DNA from: Acetobacter senegalensis
GTDB taxonomy: Bacteria > Pseudomonadota > Alphaproteobacteria > Acetobacterales > Acetobacteraceae
Direction of reading: 5' to 3'
Length of the DNA: 64,000 bases
NCBI RefSeq assembly: GCF_001580995.1
Contig: NZ_LHZU01000133.1
Location: 1-64,000 of the forward strand
Of this stretch, positions 45,894-55,193 are shown piece by piece. The notes beneath the pieces were generated by a model, which worked only from the letters and a program-made list of their open reading frames with translations, did not search any database and had not been told where the DNA came from. Each line of letters opens with the position of its first letter. Position 1 is the stretch's first letter. A program made the translations under genes and the position numbers.

Positions 45894-47588
45894 ATGTCTC
45901 ACGCCCCTCATTCTCCCTTGCCTGTCGGGCATTATGCCTATGATGAGGTTGACCGCACGTTTCTCAAGCAGCGTGTGGCTCAGTTTCGGGATCAGGTGGA
46001 ACGGCGCATTTCCGGTGCGTTGACAGAGGAAGAATTCAAGCCGCTTCGTCTCATGAACGGGCTGTATCTTCAATTGCACGCCTATATGCTCCGTGTGGCT
46101 ATTCCCTATGGTATTCTCAATTCCGGGCAGATGCGTGCTCTTGCCCAGATCGCCCAGAGATATGACCGTGATTACGGCCATTTCACCACGCGGCAGAATA
46201 TTCAGTTTAACTGGATCAGGCTGGAAGATACCCCGGATATCCTAGCACTTCTGGCCGATGCGGATATGCATGCCATTCAAACCAGTGGCAACTGCATCCG
46301 GAACGTGACGGCAGATCAGTTTGCCGGCGCGGCTGCTGATGAAGTGCTCGACCCAAGAGTGCATGCGGAAATTTTGCGGCAATGGTCCACTCTGCATCCG
46401 GAATTCACGTTTCTGCCACGTAAATTCAAGATTGCAATTTCTGGCAGCCCGCAGGATCGGGTGGCGGCACGCTTTCACGATATTGGGTTGATGGCCCGCA
46501 ACGGTGAAAACGGCCGACCGGTATTTGAGGTCTATGTTGGTGGCGGTTTGGGGCGGACACCGATTGTCGGTGTAAAGCTGCGTGACGATCTGCCTGAAGA
46601 AGATCTGATTGCTTATCTGGAAGCTATTCTGCGCGTTTATAACGAATTTGGCCGACGCGATAACATCTATAAGGCCCGCATCAAGATTCTGGTGCAGGCC
46701 TTGGGTGTGGATGAGTTCCGGGATCGTGTGAACGCAGAATTTGTTGCCATGGATCGGGCGCGCTACCGGCTTGATGAGAGGATTGTGGCGGCTATTCGGG
46801 CCCGGTTTGGCGTGCCTGATTTTGATCCGGCGGGTCAGGCTGCGGAAAAGCTTGCCCAGCAGCGTAAAGCGGATCGGGCGTTTGATTTCTGGGTACGCAC
46901 CAATACGCACGCGCATAAACAGCCGGGATATGTTTCGGTAACAATTTCCTGCAAGCCTGCAGGCGGAATTCCCGGAGACGTGACATCCTCGCAGATGAAT
47001 CTGCTAGCGGATCTGGCGGATCAACTGAGCTTTGGTGAGTTGCGGATCACCCATCTGCAGAACGTTGTTCTGGGGCATGTGCGGCAGGACAAGCTTTATG
47101 GCTTGTGGCAGACGCTTGAGCAGAATGGGCTGGGCACGGCGAATGTCGGGTTTATTACCGATATCGTGGCCTGCCCTGGCCTTGATTACTGCGCTCTGGC
47201 CAATGCGCGCTCCATTCCTATTGCGCAAAAACTGAGCGAACGCTTTGCAAGCCCTGATCTACAGCGGGAAATCGGCCCTCTGCGATTGAATATCTCCGGG
47301 TGCATCAATGCCTGCGGGCATCATCATGCCGGGCATATTGGCATTCTTGGGGTGGATAAACGGGGTGAGGAAGCCTTCCAGATCACACTGGGAGGAGCTG
47401 CGGATCAGGATACGGTTTCAATTGGCCAGATTATCGGGGCAGCCATGTCCGAAGATGAAACGGTTGATGCAATCGCCCGGATCATTGATACGTATCTTGC
47501 CAGAAGGACGGCGGGTGAGCAGTTTATTGAAACGTGCCGCCGTTTAGGCACAGCACCATTCAAGGACGCCGCGTATGCCACTGCTTGA
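45894..47588 (+). CDS. cysI: Sulfite/nitrite reductase hemoprotein subunit
   Basis: The 564-residue siroheme [4Fe-4S] enzyme reduces sulfite to sulfide with six electrons. Two ferredoxin-like halves are present: TTRQNIQFNWI, RNVTADQFAG, and the second half with FGELRITHLQNVVL. The four cluster-ligating Cys are in VACPGLDYCALANARSI and ISGCINACGHHHAGHIG. It overlaps the DUF934 gene start. No cysJ or cysG is adjacent. Confidence 0.93.
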   Translation: MSHAPHSPLPVGHYAYDEVDRTFLKQRVAQFRDQVERRISGALTEEEFKPLRLMNGLYLQLHAYMLRVAIPYGILNSGQMRALAQIAQRYDRDYGHFTTRQNIQFNWIRLEDTPDILALLADADMHAIQTSGNCIRNVTADQFAGAAADEVLDPRVHAEILRQWSTLHPEFTFLPRKFKIAISGSPQDRVAARFHDIGLMARNGENGRPVFEVYVGGGLGRTPIVGVKLRDDLPEEDLIAYLEAILRVYNEFGRRDNIYKARIKILVQALGVDEFRDRVNAEFVAMDRARYRLDERIVAAIRARFGVPDFDPAGQAAEKLAQQRKADRAFDFWVRTNTHAHKQPGYVSVTISCKPAGGIPGDVTSSQMNLLADLADQLSFGELRITHLQNVVLGHVRQDKLYGLWQTLEQNGLGTANVGFITDIVACPGLDYCALANARSIPIAQKLSERFASPDLQREIGPLRLNISGCINACGHHHAGHIGILGVDKRGEEAFQITLGGAADQDTVSIGQIIGAAMSEDETVDAIARIIDTYLARRTAGEQFIETCRRLGTAPFKDAAYATA

Positions 47589-48063
47589 GAACGGCCAAAT
47601 TAAAGACGATAACTGGCAGATTGCCATTGAAGGCGAGAGCCTGCCTTCAGGTGATGTGTTGGTGCCTCTGGCGCGGTTGGCAGAGGGATTGGGCCGGAAC
47701 GGTGATGGCCGTCTAGGTGTCCTGCTGAACGCAGGAGATCAGGTGGAAGACCTGCGTGTCGCCCTGCCCCGCCTGTCCTGTGTGCAGGTTACGTTCCCGA
47801 TTTTCCGGGATGGACGCGGGTTTACACAGGCCCGAGCCTTGCGTGAGCACCTGCACTTCAAAGGTGAAATTCGTGCCGGCGGGCATATCCTGCCTGATCA
47901 GTATGAATTTCTGCTCCGGTGTGGCGTCAATAGCGTTGTTGTGCCGGAAGGCGTGGATGCTTCTGTATGGCAGAAAGCGCACGAGGCTTTTACCGTCGCC
48001 TATCAACCTGCTGTTCTGAACGAACAACCGGAAGGTTTTGCCTTCAGGAGGAAGTTGCTTTAG
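47575..48063 (+). CDS. DUF934 domain-containing protein
   Basis: The 162-residue protein has the DUF934 pattern: VQVTFPIFRDGRGFTQARAL, then LREHLHFKGEIRAGGHILPDQ, and LLRCGVNSVVVPEG. In many proteobacteria DUF934 genes follow cysI and are co-transcribed; its job is not known, but it has been linked to electron supply or assembly of the sulfite reductase. ATG 47575 overlaps cysI by 14 bases. Confidence 0.85.
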   Translation: MPLLENGQIKDDNWQIAIEGESLPSGDVLVPLARLAEGLGRNGDGRLGVLLNAGDQVEDLRVALPRLSCVQVTFPIFRDGRGFTQARALREHLHFKGEIRAGGHILPDQYEFLLRCGVNSVVVPEGVDASVWQKAHEAFTVAYQPAVLNEQPEGFAFRRKLL

Positions 48064-48081
48064 CGCCGGAGGCAATCTGGC

Positions 48082-50106
48082 GTGACGGCATTTCGTTTTT
48101 CCTCCAGTTCTCTTCTGCGCAAGATCCTGATTTCTTCGGTCAGAGGCTATCTGGGGCTGACACTGCGCACCATGCGCTGGACGTTTACCGTGGACCCAGC
48201 GGCCCGTAGGCTGTTGACTGCGCAGGACGGGCATACGGCCATTGTGGCGTTCTGGCATGAAGCTCTGCCGTTAACACCTGCTCTCTGGTGGTGGGCGGAG
48301 CCGCAGAACCCTACGTTACGCTTACATGTGCTGATAAGCCGTAATAAGGATGGTCGGCTGATTGCCGATATTGTTGGCCCATGGCGCATATGGTCCATTG
48401 CGGGCTCATCTGACACGCGCGGCAAGAATAAAGGCGGAGCGGCTGCAATCCGGCGTATGCGTGCCAGATTACGCCATGGTGGTATTGTTGCCATAACGCC
48501 AGATGGTCCGCGTGGTCCGCGTCGACAGGCACAGCAAGGGGCGGCTGCGCTGGCGGCAATGGTAAAAATGCCTATCGTGCCTATAGGCGCAACATGTTCC
48601 GGCTTTCGCCTGAAATCCTGGGACAGAATGATTATTCCCGTGCCCTTCGGGAACGGTCGTTTTGTCTGCGGTGCTCCTCTTTTCCATCTTAATGCTGACG
48701 GAAGAGGTGCGGAGGAAGCCGGACAGATTTTATCAGATGCCATTACGGACGCGATGGACAAGGCTGAGGCCGCCATGCGTTGTAGAACCGTTACGCATCA
48801 GGCCCCGACAGAAGAATTTCGCCCCGAACCGCTCGATCTCATGCCATCGCGGCTGTGGGCTACGGTTGCTACAGTTCTTGCTCCGGCATTACCCTTTTTT
48901 CTGAGGTGGCGGCAGACGCGCGGCAAAGAAGTCGCAGCCCGTGTGCGGGAAAAAATGGGGTTTGCGTCTCGATCGCGGCCAACGGGGGCGCTGATCTGGT
49001 TTCATGCAGCCAGTGTCGGAGAAGTCGTGTCCATTCTGCCGTTGGTTGAAAACTGTTTATGCCAGAATACTCGGCTCACGGTGTTAGTCACAACGGGCAC
49101 AGTGACAGCGGCCCGAATGGTTGAGCAACGAATGGCTGATGCGGCGCGTGTCATCCATCAGTTCGTTCCGTTGGATGTTCCGCGATGGGGCAAACGTTTT
49201 CTCGGTTACTGGCAACCGCAGGCCGCTATTTTCACAGAAAGCGAATTATGGCCCAATCTGATTGGACTGTGTCATGAGCGCAACCTGCCGGTGGCTTTGG
49301 TTAATGGCAGGTTGTCAGCTGCATCTTTCCGTAAATGGCAGAAAGTGCCACGGATTGCGAAACGGATGCTGGAACGTTTTGCATGGATTGCTCCTCGGGC
49401 TTTGGAAGATGCGCAGCGTTTTGAGAAACTGGGCGCTCGGACAGTACTGGCGAGCGGAGATTTGAAAACGGTTGCGAGCCCTCTTCCTGTGAAGAAAGAG
49501 GCATTGCAGGCGCTTAGAGCACAGTTAGCGGGGCGTCCTGTATTTCTGGCCGCGTCCACTCATGAGGGTGAAGAGCACGTTATCCGGAAAGCGCTTGAGA
49601 CTCTGCAAAATGAAATACCAGATCTTTTGACGCTTATTGTGCCCAGGCATCCGGAGCGTGGTGCTGAGGTTGGCGCACTTTTTTCGGGTGTGCCTCGGCG
49701 TTCTTTGGGAATGGTGCCGCAGAAGGCGGACGCTGTCTGGATATGCGATACGTTAGGCGAACTTGGTCTTTTCTATCGTCTGGCGGACGTGGTGTTTATT
49801 GGAAACAGCCTTCCGGGCGTAAAAGGTGGTGGTGGCGGCCATAATCCGTTTGAACCGGCGCGCTTGAATTGCGCGCTGGCAACAGGCCCGTTGGTTCATA
49901 ATTTTGAAGAGGCGTTCCAGAAGTTGGGGAATAGTGTGGCCGTGGTGAAAACGGCTACTGATCTTGCTCAATGGGTCAGACAGATGTTCGCAGATCCCGC
50001 ACTGCGTGCGCATAACGCCGCAACGAGCAAGGAGCGTGTTTCCGCCGCCAATGAACATCTTGTGGACCGTTTGACCAGCCGCGCTCTGGACCTGCTGAAG
50101 TCATGA
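48082..50106 (+). CDS. waaA: Fused DUF374 acyltransferase-like / Kdo transferase (KdtA)
   Basis: One continuous 674-residue frame with two parts. The first 240 residues are a DUF374 domain (HTAIVAFWHEALPL, LHVLISRNKDGRL, VAITPDGPRGPRRQA), related to lysophospholipid acyltransferases. Residues from about 255 are KdtA: IWFHAASVGEVVSILPLVE, VLVTTGTVTAA, AIFTESELWPNLI, VVFIGNSLPGVKGGGGGHNPFEPA. KdtA attaches Kdo to lipid IVA. GTG 48082 has GGAGG 9 bases upstream. An internal ATG at 48841 would give a 421-residue stand-alone KdtA, so whether the fusion is made as one polypeptide needs testing. Followed by lpxK. Confidence 0.9.
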   Translation: MTAFRFSSSSLLRKILISSVRGYLGLTLRTMRWTFTVDPAARRLLTAQDGHTAIVAFWHEALPLTPALWWWAEPQNPTLRLHVLISRNKDGRLIADIVGPWRIWSIAGSSDTRGKNKGGAAAIRRMRARLRHGGIVAITPDGPRGPRRQAQQGAAALAAMVKMPIVPIGATCSGFRLKSWDRMIIPVPFGNGRFVCGAPLFHLNADGRGAEEAGQILSDAITDAMDKAEAAMRCRTVTHQAPTEEFRPEPLDLMPSRLWATVATVLAPALPFFLRWRQTRGKEVAARVREKMGFASRSRPTGALIWFHAASVGEVVSILPLVENCLCQNTRLTVLVTTGTVTAARMVEQRMADAARVIHQFVPLDVPRWGKRFLGYWQPQAAIFTESELWPNLIGLCHERNLPVALVNGRLSAASFRKWQKVPRIAKRMLERFAWIAPRALEDAQRFEKLGARTVLASGDLKTVASPLPVKKEALQALRAQLAGRPVFLAASTHEGEEHVIRKALETLQNEIPDLLTLIVPRHPERGAEVGALFSGVPRRSLGMVPQKADAVWICDTLGELGLFYRLADVVFIGNSLPGVKGGGGGHNPFEPARLNCALATGPLVHNFEEAFQKLGNSVAVVKTATDLAQWVRQMFADPALRAHNAATSKERVSAANEHLVDRLTSRALDLLKS

Positions 50107-51107
50107 TCCATCCGCCTAGTTTTTGGCAGAATCCCGAGGCAAAATGGTTGCCCTTCGTGCTTTCACCGATAGCTGCAGTAGTGTCTGCCTGGGCGGACAA
50201 CAGGCAGGCGAAAAAGGGGTGGAAAGCCCCCATCCCTGTTTTATGCTGTGGGAATATAACAACCGGAGGTACCGGCAAGACAACAGTCGTGCTGGATCTG
50301 GTAAAACGGTTGCAGAACCGGAAAATAGCCGTTCACGCGCTGATCCGTGGGTATGGTGGCAAGGTCAAGGTGACCACAAGGGTAGATCCGGCCCTGCACA
50401 CAATTAGCGATGTGGGAGATGAATCCCTGCTGCTGGCGACCCACTGTCCGACGTGGGTGGGCGGTGATCGTGTCGCATCCGCACGTGCTGCTATCAATGC
50501 AGGCGCGCAATGTCTGATTATGGATGATGGGTTTCAGAATCCCGGTTTGCACAAAGATGTGTCGCTGTTGAGCGTTGATGGCATTGTCGGCTTGGGGAAT
50601 GGTCACGTTCTTCCCGCAGGCCCTTTGCGTGAACGGGCGCAAAGGGCATTAGCGCGTGCCTCTGCTGTTCTTCTCATCGGGCCGGATAGAACAGGCTTTC
50701 TGGCCCGCTATAAACGAGAACTTGCGGCGTGCGGGCCGGTTCTGCGTGCCGCCCTTCAGCCAGATAGGGCAGATATTGCAGCGTTAAAAGACACACCGTG
50801 CGTTGCCTTTGCCGGACTGGGGCGGCCGTCTAAATTCTTTGAGGGATTGAGTGAGGCCGGGGTCATGCTCTCCCAAAGCCTCGCCTTTCCTGATCATTAT
50901 TTCTATAAGGCGCGGGATTTGGAGCGCCTGATTACTCTTGCCGAGCAAGACGGTGCGCAGTTGGTTACAACGCCCAAAGATGCGGTGCGTCTCCCGGCTT
51001 CTTTTCGGTCCCGTGTTCAGGTTGTGGGGGTGGGATTGAAATGGGATGATGAGATGGAACCAGAAAGGCTTCTTGATCGCCTTTTTTCTTCAGGAACAAC
51101 CAGATGA
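50103..51107 (+). CDS. lpxK: Tetraacyldisaccharide 4'-kinase
   Basis: Phosphorylates the 4' position of lipid A precursor on the inner face of the membrane. The 334-residue protein has an N-terminal membrane-associated segment, the P-loop CCGNITTGGTGKTTVVLDLV near residue 45, LIRGYGGKVK, and LIMDDGFQNPGLHKDVSLL (the DDGxQ family motif). ATGA overlap with waaA, and the stop overlaps the lpxL-like gene by ATGA. Confidence 0.94.
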   Translation: MIHPPSFWQNPEAKWLPFVLSPIAAVVSAWADNRQAKKGWKAPIPVLCCGNITTGGTGKTTVVLDLVKRLQNRKIAVHALIRGYGGKVKVTTRVDPALHTISDVGDESLLLATHCPTWVGGDRVASARAAINAGAQCLIMDDGFQNPGLHKDVSLLSVDGIVGLGNGHVLPAGPLRERAQRALARASAVLLIGPDRTGFLARYKRELAACGPVLRAALQPDRADIAALKDTPCVAFAGLGRPSKFFEGLSEAGVMLSQSLAFPDHYFYKARDLERLITLAEQDGAQLVTTPKDAVRLPASFRSRVQVVGVGLKWDDEMEPERLLDRLFSSGTTR

Positions 51108-52015
51108 GTAAAGGAGAGATAACGGCTCTCATGAGGGTGGAGGCCGCAGTTGCGCGCTGTCTGCTTGGTGCGTTCCTGAAAATGGGGCCAGTCAAAGCAT
51201 CCAATTTTGCTGGTCGTGTTACTCGTTTTGTTGGGCCGTTGCTGCCTGTTTCCAAGGTGGCTGATCGCAATCTGCAAATTGCCATGCCAAGCCTGACACG
51301 TCCGCAGAGAAAGCTGATTGTCAAAGGTGTATGGGAGAATTTGGGGCGTACGGTTGGCGAGTTGCCTCACCTCTCGCGCTTGCAGGAAAACACCCCCTCT
51401 GGCCCGGGATTTGAAGTTCAGGGGGCCGAACATCTGTTGGAGCAAGCTCGTCGCGGAGGCTCTGTTCTGTTTGTTTCCGGTCATATTGGCAATTGGGAAA
51501 TGCTCCCCCCCGGCGTTGCACGGCATGGTACGCCATTTGCGTCATTTTACAGGGCCGCCGGTAATCCCTTGATTGATGATATGATCCGTAAGCTGCGTGA
51601 TGCGGCAATGGCGCCTACCCCCATGCCTCTTTTTGCCAAAGGGGCACGCGGCGCGCGGGAAGCGTTGGTGTATGTTGCCAAAGGTGGCCGCTTGGGGATG
51701 CTTGTCGATCAGAAAATGAATGACGGCGTAGAGGCGCGTTTTTTTGGTCAACCGGCCATGACCGCCCCTGCTCTAGCGGCTATGGCTCTGCGATATCGGT
51801 GTCCGGTTATTCCTGGATATGTAGAACGACTAGGACCAGCGCGGCTGCGAATTGTTGTGGAACCGCCCATGACCTTGCCTGATACTGGCGATAAGCAGCG
51901 GGATTTGGAAACCCTTGTGCAAATGGTGAATGATCGTCTGGAAAGCTGGATCAGGCGCAAACCCGAAAGCTGGTTGTGGCTGCACAGACGCTGGCCGAAA
52001 GCCTTGTATCGCTAG
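51104..52015 (+). CDS. lpxL: LpxL-like lauroyl/acyl acyltransferase
   Basis: The 303-residue LPLAT-type protein adds a secondary acyl chain to lipid A. Catalytic His-x4-Asp/Glu appears as SGHIGNWEML; other marks are VYVAKGGRLGMLVDQKMNDGVEARFFG and the C-terminal WLWLHRRWPK. No Kdo2-lipid A specificity can be deduced. Third in the Kdo transferase-lpxK-lpxL series. Confidence 0.85.
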   Translation: MSKGEITALMRVEAAVARCLLGAFLKMGPVKASNFAGRVTRFVGPLLPVSKVADRNLQIAMPSLTRPQRKLIVKGVWENLGRTVGELPHLSRLQENTPSGPGFEVQGAEHLLEQARRGGSVLFVSGHIGNWEMLPPGVARHGTPFASFYRAAGNPLIDDMIRKLRDAAMAPTPMPLFAKGARGAREALVYVAKGGRLGMLVDQKMNDGVEARFFGQPAMTAPALAAMALRYRCPVIPGYVERLGPARLRIVVEPPMTLPDTGDKQRDLETLVQMVNDRLESWIRRKPESWLWLHRRWPKALYR

Positions 52016-52091
52016 AAATTCGCCGCGCTAGCGCATGCGGATTTTCCTGAGGCTTTGCGTGCAAAGTGTTTCAGGCAGCATAGCCAGATCT

Positions 52092-52994
52092 TCAGGGGCT
52101 TGTGCGCGTGGCTGTTTTTTGGAGCCACCGTTTGACATCATGCACATGACGGAGCGGTGAATGGCTGATGTGTTTTGCATCAATCAATGTCACGTCTCCG
52201 GCGGCCGAAAGGGTATGCAGACCATCCGTCCATGGGCGAAAAGCCGGGGGAGCTACAAGTCTGGTGGTCACAGAGGTGGTGCAGGATGTGGGGCTTAGGC
52301 CAGAAATACGGACAATAGAGATCGCACCACCGTAGGTTTTTGTGCAGTCCTGCGTAGGAAGAAGTACGTCGTCCCCATCAATGATGGGGGTTCCGCCTGG
52401 TCTGCCGCTAGCCAGATTTTCACGGATGGGGTTGGCAGGATGCAAGCGCCAAGGGCCCGTAAGATGCTCGGAAAAAGCTGCACACAGCATGGATTTTTTT
52501 TCGCGAGCTGAGCCCGGAGGGCTGAAAAACATCCACCATAACCCTTTGAAGAAAATGGGCGATGCATCAATGGCTGCAACCGGAAAAGAGAAATGGCCAA
52601 TTTTCTCCCACCTATCCGGAAAATGAGCGGCGCGGTAAAGGCTTAGTGTTCCGGAGCGGTGTGCTTCGGGAAGCATCCAGAATGCGCCGTCATGTTGGAA
52701 AACAACCGGATAGGAAAGATGCCACGGTTCCGACAGCACCCGTGCGCGGCGAACAAACCGAAAAGAGGCATCAAACTGAAGCATGTCTATTTTGCCGCAT
52801 TTGGTCCGGTAATCATAAGCTTCGGCAAAAACATACAGGTTCTGTTCGTGCCATAGACCAAACGGGTCTGCCAGAAACCGCAGCCCATGATCATTTCCGA
52901 TCCAGTGAGGAGAAAATCCTTCGAGTGTTCCCGCCTGAAGTATGGAGGCCATGGAGGCACGGATGATACCTGTCTGCCACTGGTCTGTTCTCAT
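52092..52994 (-). CDS. GINT1-like glycosyltransferase/propeller protein
   Basis: The protein (300 residues from ATG 52994; 331 from GTG 53087) shows a distinctive chain of motifs: RFLADPFGLWHEQNLYVFAEA, LSEPWHLSYPVVF, WWMFFSPP, LTGPWRLHPANPI, GRPGGTPII, TQDCTKTYGGAI. This is the propeller fold of the GINT1-type (glucosamine inositolphosphorylceramide transferase) N-terminal family. In plants GINT1 glycosylates a sphingolipid; bacterial members are mostly uncharacterised. It is convergent to lpxL. Sphingolipids occur in acetic acid bacteria, making a lipid glycosylation role plausible but unproven. I would call it a GINT1-like protein of unknown substrate. Confidence 0.65.
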   Translation of the reverse strand: MRTDQWQTGIIRASMASILQAGTLEGFSPHWIGNDHGLRFLADPFGLWHEQNLYVFAEAYDYRTKCGKIDMLQFDASFRFVRRARVLSEPWHLSYPVVFQHDGAFWMLPEAHRSGTLSLYRAAHFPDRWEKIGHFSFPVAAIDASPIFFKGLWWMFFSPPGSAREKKSMLCAAFSEHLTGPWRLHPANPIRENLASGRPGGTPIIDGDDVLLPTQDCTKTYGGAISIVRISGLSPTSCTTSVTTRLVAPPAFRPWTDGLHTLSAAGDVTLIDAKHISHSPLRHVHDVKRWLQKTATRTSP

Positions 52995-53139
52995 AAAGGG
53001 CAAAATCCAGCCTCCTTGCCGTGGGTTCAGGGCTTGTCTGTAAAGCGATCCTGCTTTTGTACGCACAGGTGTCGCTTCGCAAGGCACTTCCCGTTATGGT
53101 GCACGCCACCATACGTCTGTTTTTTGGAGTTGTGTTTCT

Positions 53140-53937
53140 ATGTCCTCACCCAATCCGGCTATTGCCTGTCGTTTGGAAGCCGCTCGGGCCGTGGTACATG
53201 ATGCGGCCTGTCTGGCCATGTCCATGCGTCCGCCGCCAGGTGGCCCGGCAGGTAAGCAGAAAGCCGCTCAGGATTGGTTGACAGAGACAGACGGTGCGGT
53301 TGAAGCGTTTATTGCCGAGCGTATGAAAGCCCTTTTCCCAGACGACGGCTTTCAGGGTGAAGAAGGCGGCGTGGCCCGTGCAGGCCAGTTGCGCTGGGTG
53401 GTGGACCCGATTGACGGAACCTCCAATTATGCCCGCGGGAGAAGTCGCTGGTGCGTGTCTCTGGGGCTTCTGGATGGAGATGATCCCATAGCGGGCGTGA
53501 TTGAAGCCCCGGCGCTGGGAGAAGTCTATACCGCCTTACGCGGCCATGGTGCTTTTCTGAATGGCAAACGTATTCAGGCGTCTCCTGTTACAGACCCGGC
53601 AAGCGCCATGATTGAAATGGGATGGAGCAATAGGGTTCCAAAGCCCGTGTTCATGGAAAAGATTGACGCCATCATGGATCTGGGAGCCATGCCGCGCTCT
53701 GGTGGTTCCGGGGCCCTTGCCTTGGCGGATGTCGCCTGCGGACGGCTGGACGGTTATATAGAAATTGTTATCAATCTGTGGGATGTGGCGGCTGCACTCC
53801 CCCTGCTGGCTGAAGCGGGGGCGAGAGTGTCGCCTTTCCTGCGCACGGGCGGTTTGACGGGCCCTGCAACCATTCTTGCCGCCAACCCCCATATTGCCGA
53901 CGCTCTTTCAAAAGCTGTCTCGATTCCGTTGGAGTAG
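53140..53937 (+). CDS. Inositol-monophosphatase family protein
   Basis: The 265-residue protein has the metal-binding Glu-Glu (GEEGG), the DPIDGTSNYARG motif and the second WDVAAALPLLAEAGA motif of the IMPase superfamily. Members include inositol-1-phosphatase, fructose-1,6-bisphosphatase-like, histidinol-phosphatase and PAP phosphatase (CysQ). Which one it is cannot be read from sequence alone; the sulfate genes 5 kb upstream would make CysQ a reasonable guess. It is divergent from the GINT1-like gene. Confidence 0.85.
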   Translation: MSSPNPAIACRLEAARAVVHDAACLAMSMRPPPGGPAGKQKAAQDWLTETDGAVEAFIAERMKALFPDDGFQGEEGGVARAGQLRWVVDPIDGTSNYARGRSRWCVSLGLLDGDDPIAGVIEAPALGEVYTALRGHGAFLNGKRIQASPVTDPASAMIEMGWSNRVPKPVFMEKIDAIMDLGAMPRSGGSGALALADVACGRLDGYIEIVINLWDVAAALPLLAEAGARVSPFLRTGGLTGPATILAANPHIADALSKAVSIPLE

Positions 53938-54035
53938 AAAACAGAGGAAAGGTTTATCCTTCAGGCCATTCTGCCGCCATAAAATCCTGCTTTTGTCGTG
54001 GCCCATGATTGCGGCCCATAATGGAGACCACCCGC

Positions 54036-54899
54036 ATGCGGTCTGTTTATCGTTTTACTTCTTTTTCTCTGGCTCTAGGTATGGTGACAGCTCTGGCGAG
54101 CGCTCCTGTCAATGCCAATGCCGCTGAAACTGTTCAGACGCTGGTCGATAAGGCAGCTCTTACGGTTCAGGATATTTTTGTGGGAGCCACGCCTCAAAGC
54201 GCCGTAGCGGTCAATCTTGCCAAGGCCCGTGCGGTCATGGTCTGTCCTTCTATTTTCCGGATGTCCATCGCCTTTGGCGGCGCGGGAGGTGGGTGCCTTC
54301 TTCTGGCAAGGGACGCTCGTGGGTCATGGTCTGATCCTGCATTTTATACGCTCAGCACGGCATCCTTCGGGCTGCAGTTGGGCGTGCAGAACTCTCAGGC
54401 CATGTTTTTTGTCATGACAGACCGTGGCCTGCAGGCCCTGCTGGATAGCCAGTTCCAGTTTGGCGCAAACGCAGGGGTCTCTTTTGCAACACTCAGCAGC
54501 AATGTAGAGCGCGGGAATGCTGGCGCTCGGAATACGGATATTCTGGTGGCGCAGAAATCTCAGGGTGTGTTTGCTGGGGCTGCGTTGGGTGGTACCAAAC
54601 TGACAGTGAATAGTGATTCCAACCGCAAATATTATGGCCAGAGCGTTGGGCCAGAAGACATTGTGGTTTCCATGCGCGTCAACAACGCTGGTGCGGACCC
54701 GCTGCGCAGCGTGTTAACCCGATACGGTAAACTGTCATCTGCCACGCCAGCCTCCACAAGCGGTAAAACAACGCAATCAACCCCAGCGTTTCAGCCGACC
54801 AATGACGCGGATACTGTGCCGAACTATAATTCTGGCACACCGTCCAGTTCTGGTGCAGTGCAGCACGAAACTCTTGCGCCGCTCAAAACCGGAAAATAG
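54036..54899 (+). CDS. SYLF/Ysc84 domain lipid-binding protein
   Basis: Signal peptide (residues 1-30 of 287: AMVTALASAPVNANA) followed by a SYLF domain: VMVCPSIFRMSIAFGGAGGG, the FGLQLGVQNSQAMFFVMT segment, GAALGGTKLTVNSDSNRKYYG. A Ser/Thr-rich low-complexity tail follows. SYLF proteins bind lipid head groups. GGAG lies 9 bases before ATG 54036, so I prefer that over ATG 54021 or 54009. Secreted, probably to the periplasm or outer membrane. Confidence 0.85.
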   Translation: MRSVYRFTSFSLALGMVTALASAPVNANAAETVQTLVDKAALTVQDIFVGATPQSAVAVNLAKARAVMVCPSIFRMSIAFGGAGGGCLLLARDARGSWSDPAFYTLSTASFGLQLGVQNSQAMFFVMTDRGLQALLDSQFQFGANAGVSFATLSSNVERGNAGARNTDILVAQKSQGVFAGAALGGTKLTVNSDSNRKYYGQSVGPEDIVVSMRVNNAGADPLRSVLTRYGKLSSATPASTSGKTTQSTPAFQPTNDADTVPNYNSGTPSSSGAVQHETLAPLKTGK

Positions 54900-55193
54900 T
54901 GCGACGCGCGCAATCTTAATATCAGGACTAGAAAGGGCGGGAGAACCGAAGTCATTCCCGTTCCTTCCTGCGCGTTCAGACTCAGAAGTCGTTTGAAAGT
55001 AAACGGGAAGCTGTTTGCGTCAGAGTATGACGGGCCTGAGTTACCAGATGGTTCTGCACATATGATGAAATCCCCCGTTCCAATGTCGAAAATTTTTCGT
55101 CATTCTTCAGAGGCTGACATCTCGCTCTGGTCTTTTATCGTTGGGAAGCGATGAGAAAAAGGGCACGCGTTGTCTCTTATTCGGGAGCTTTTT

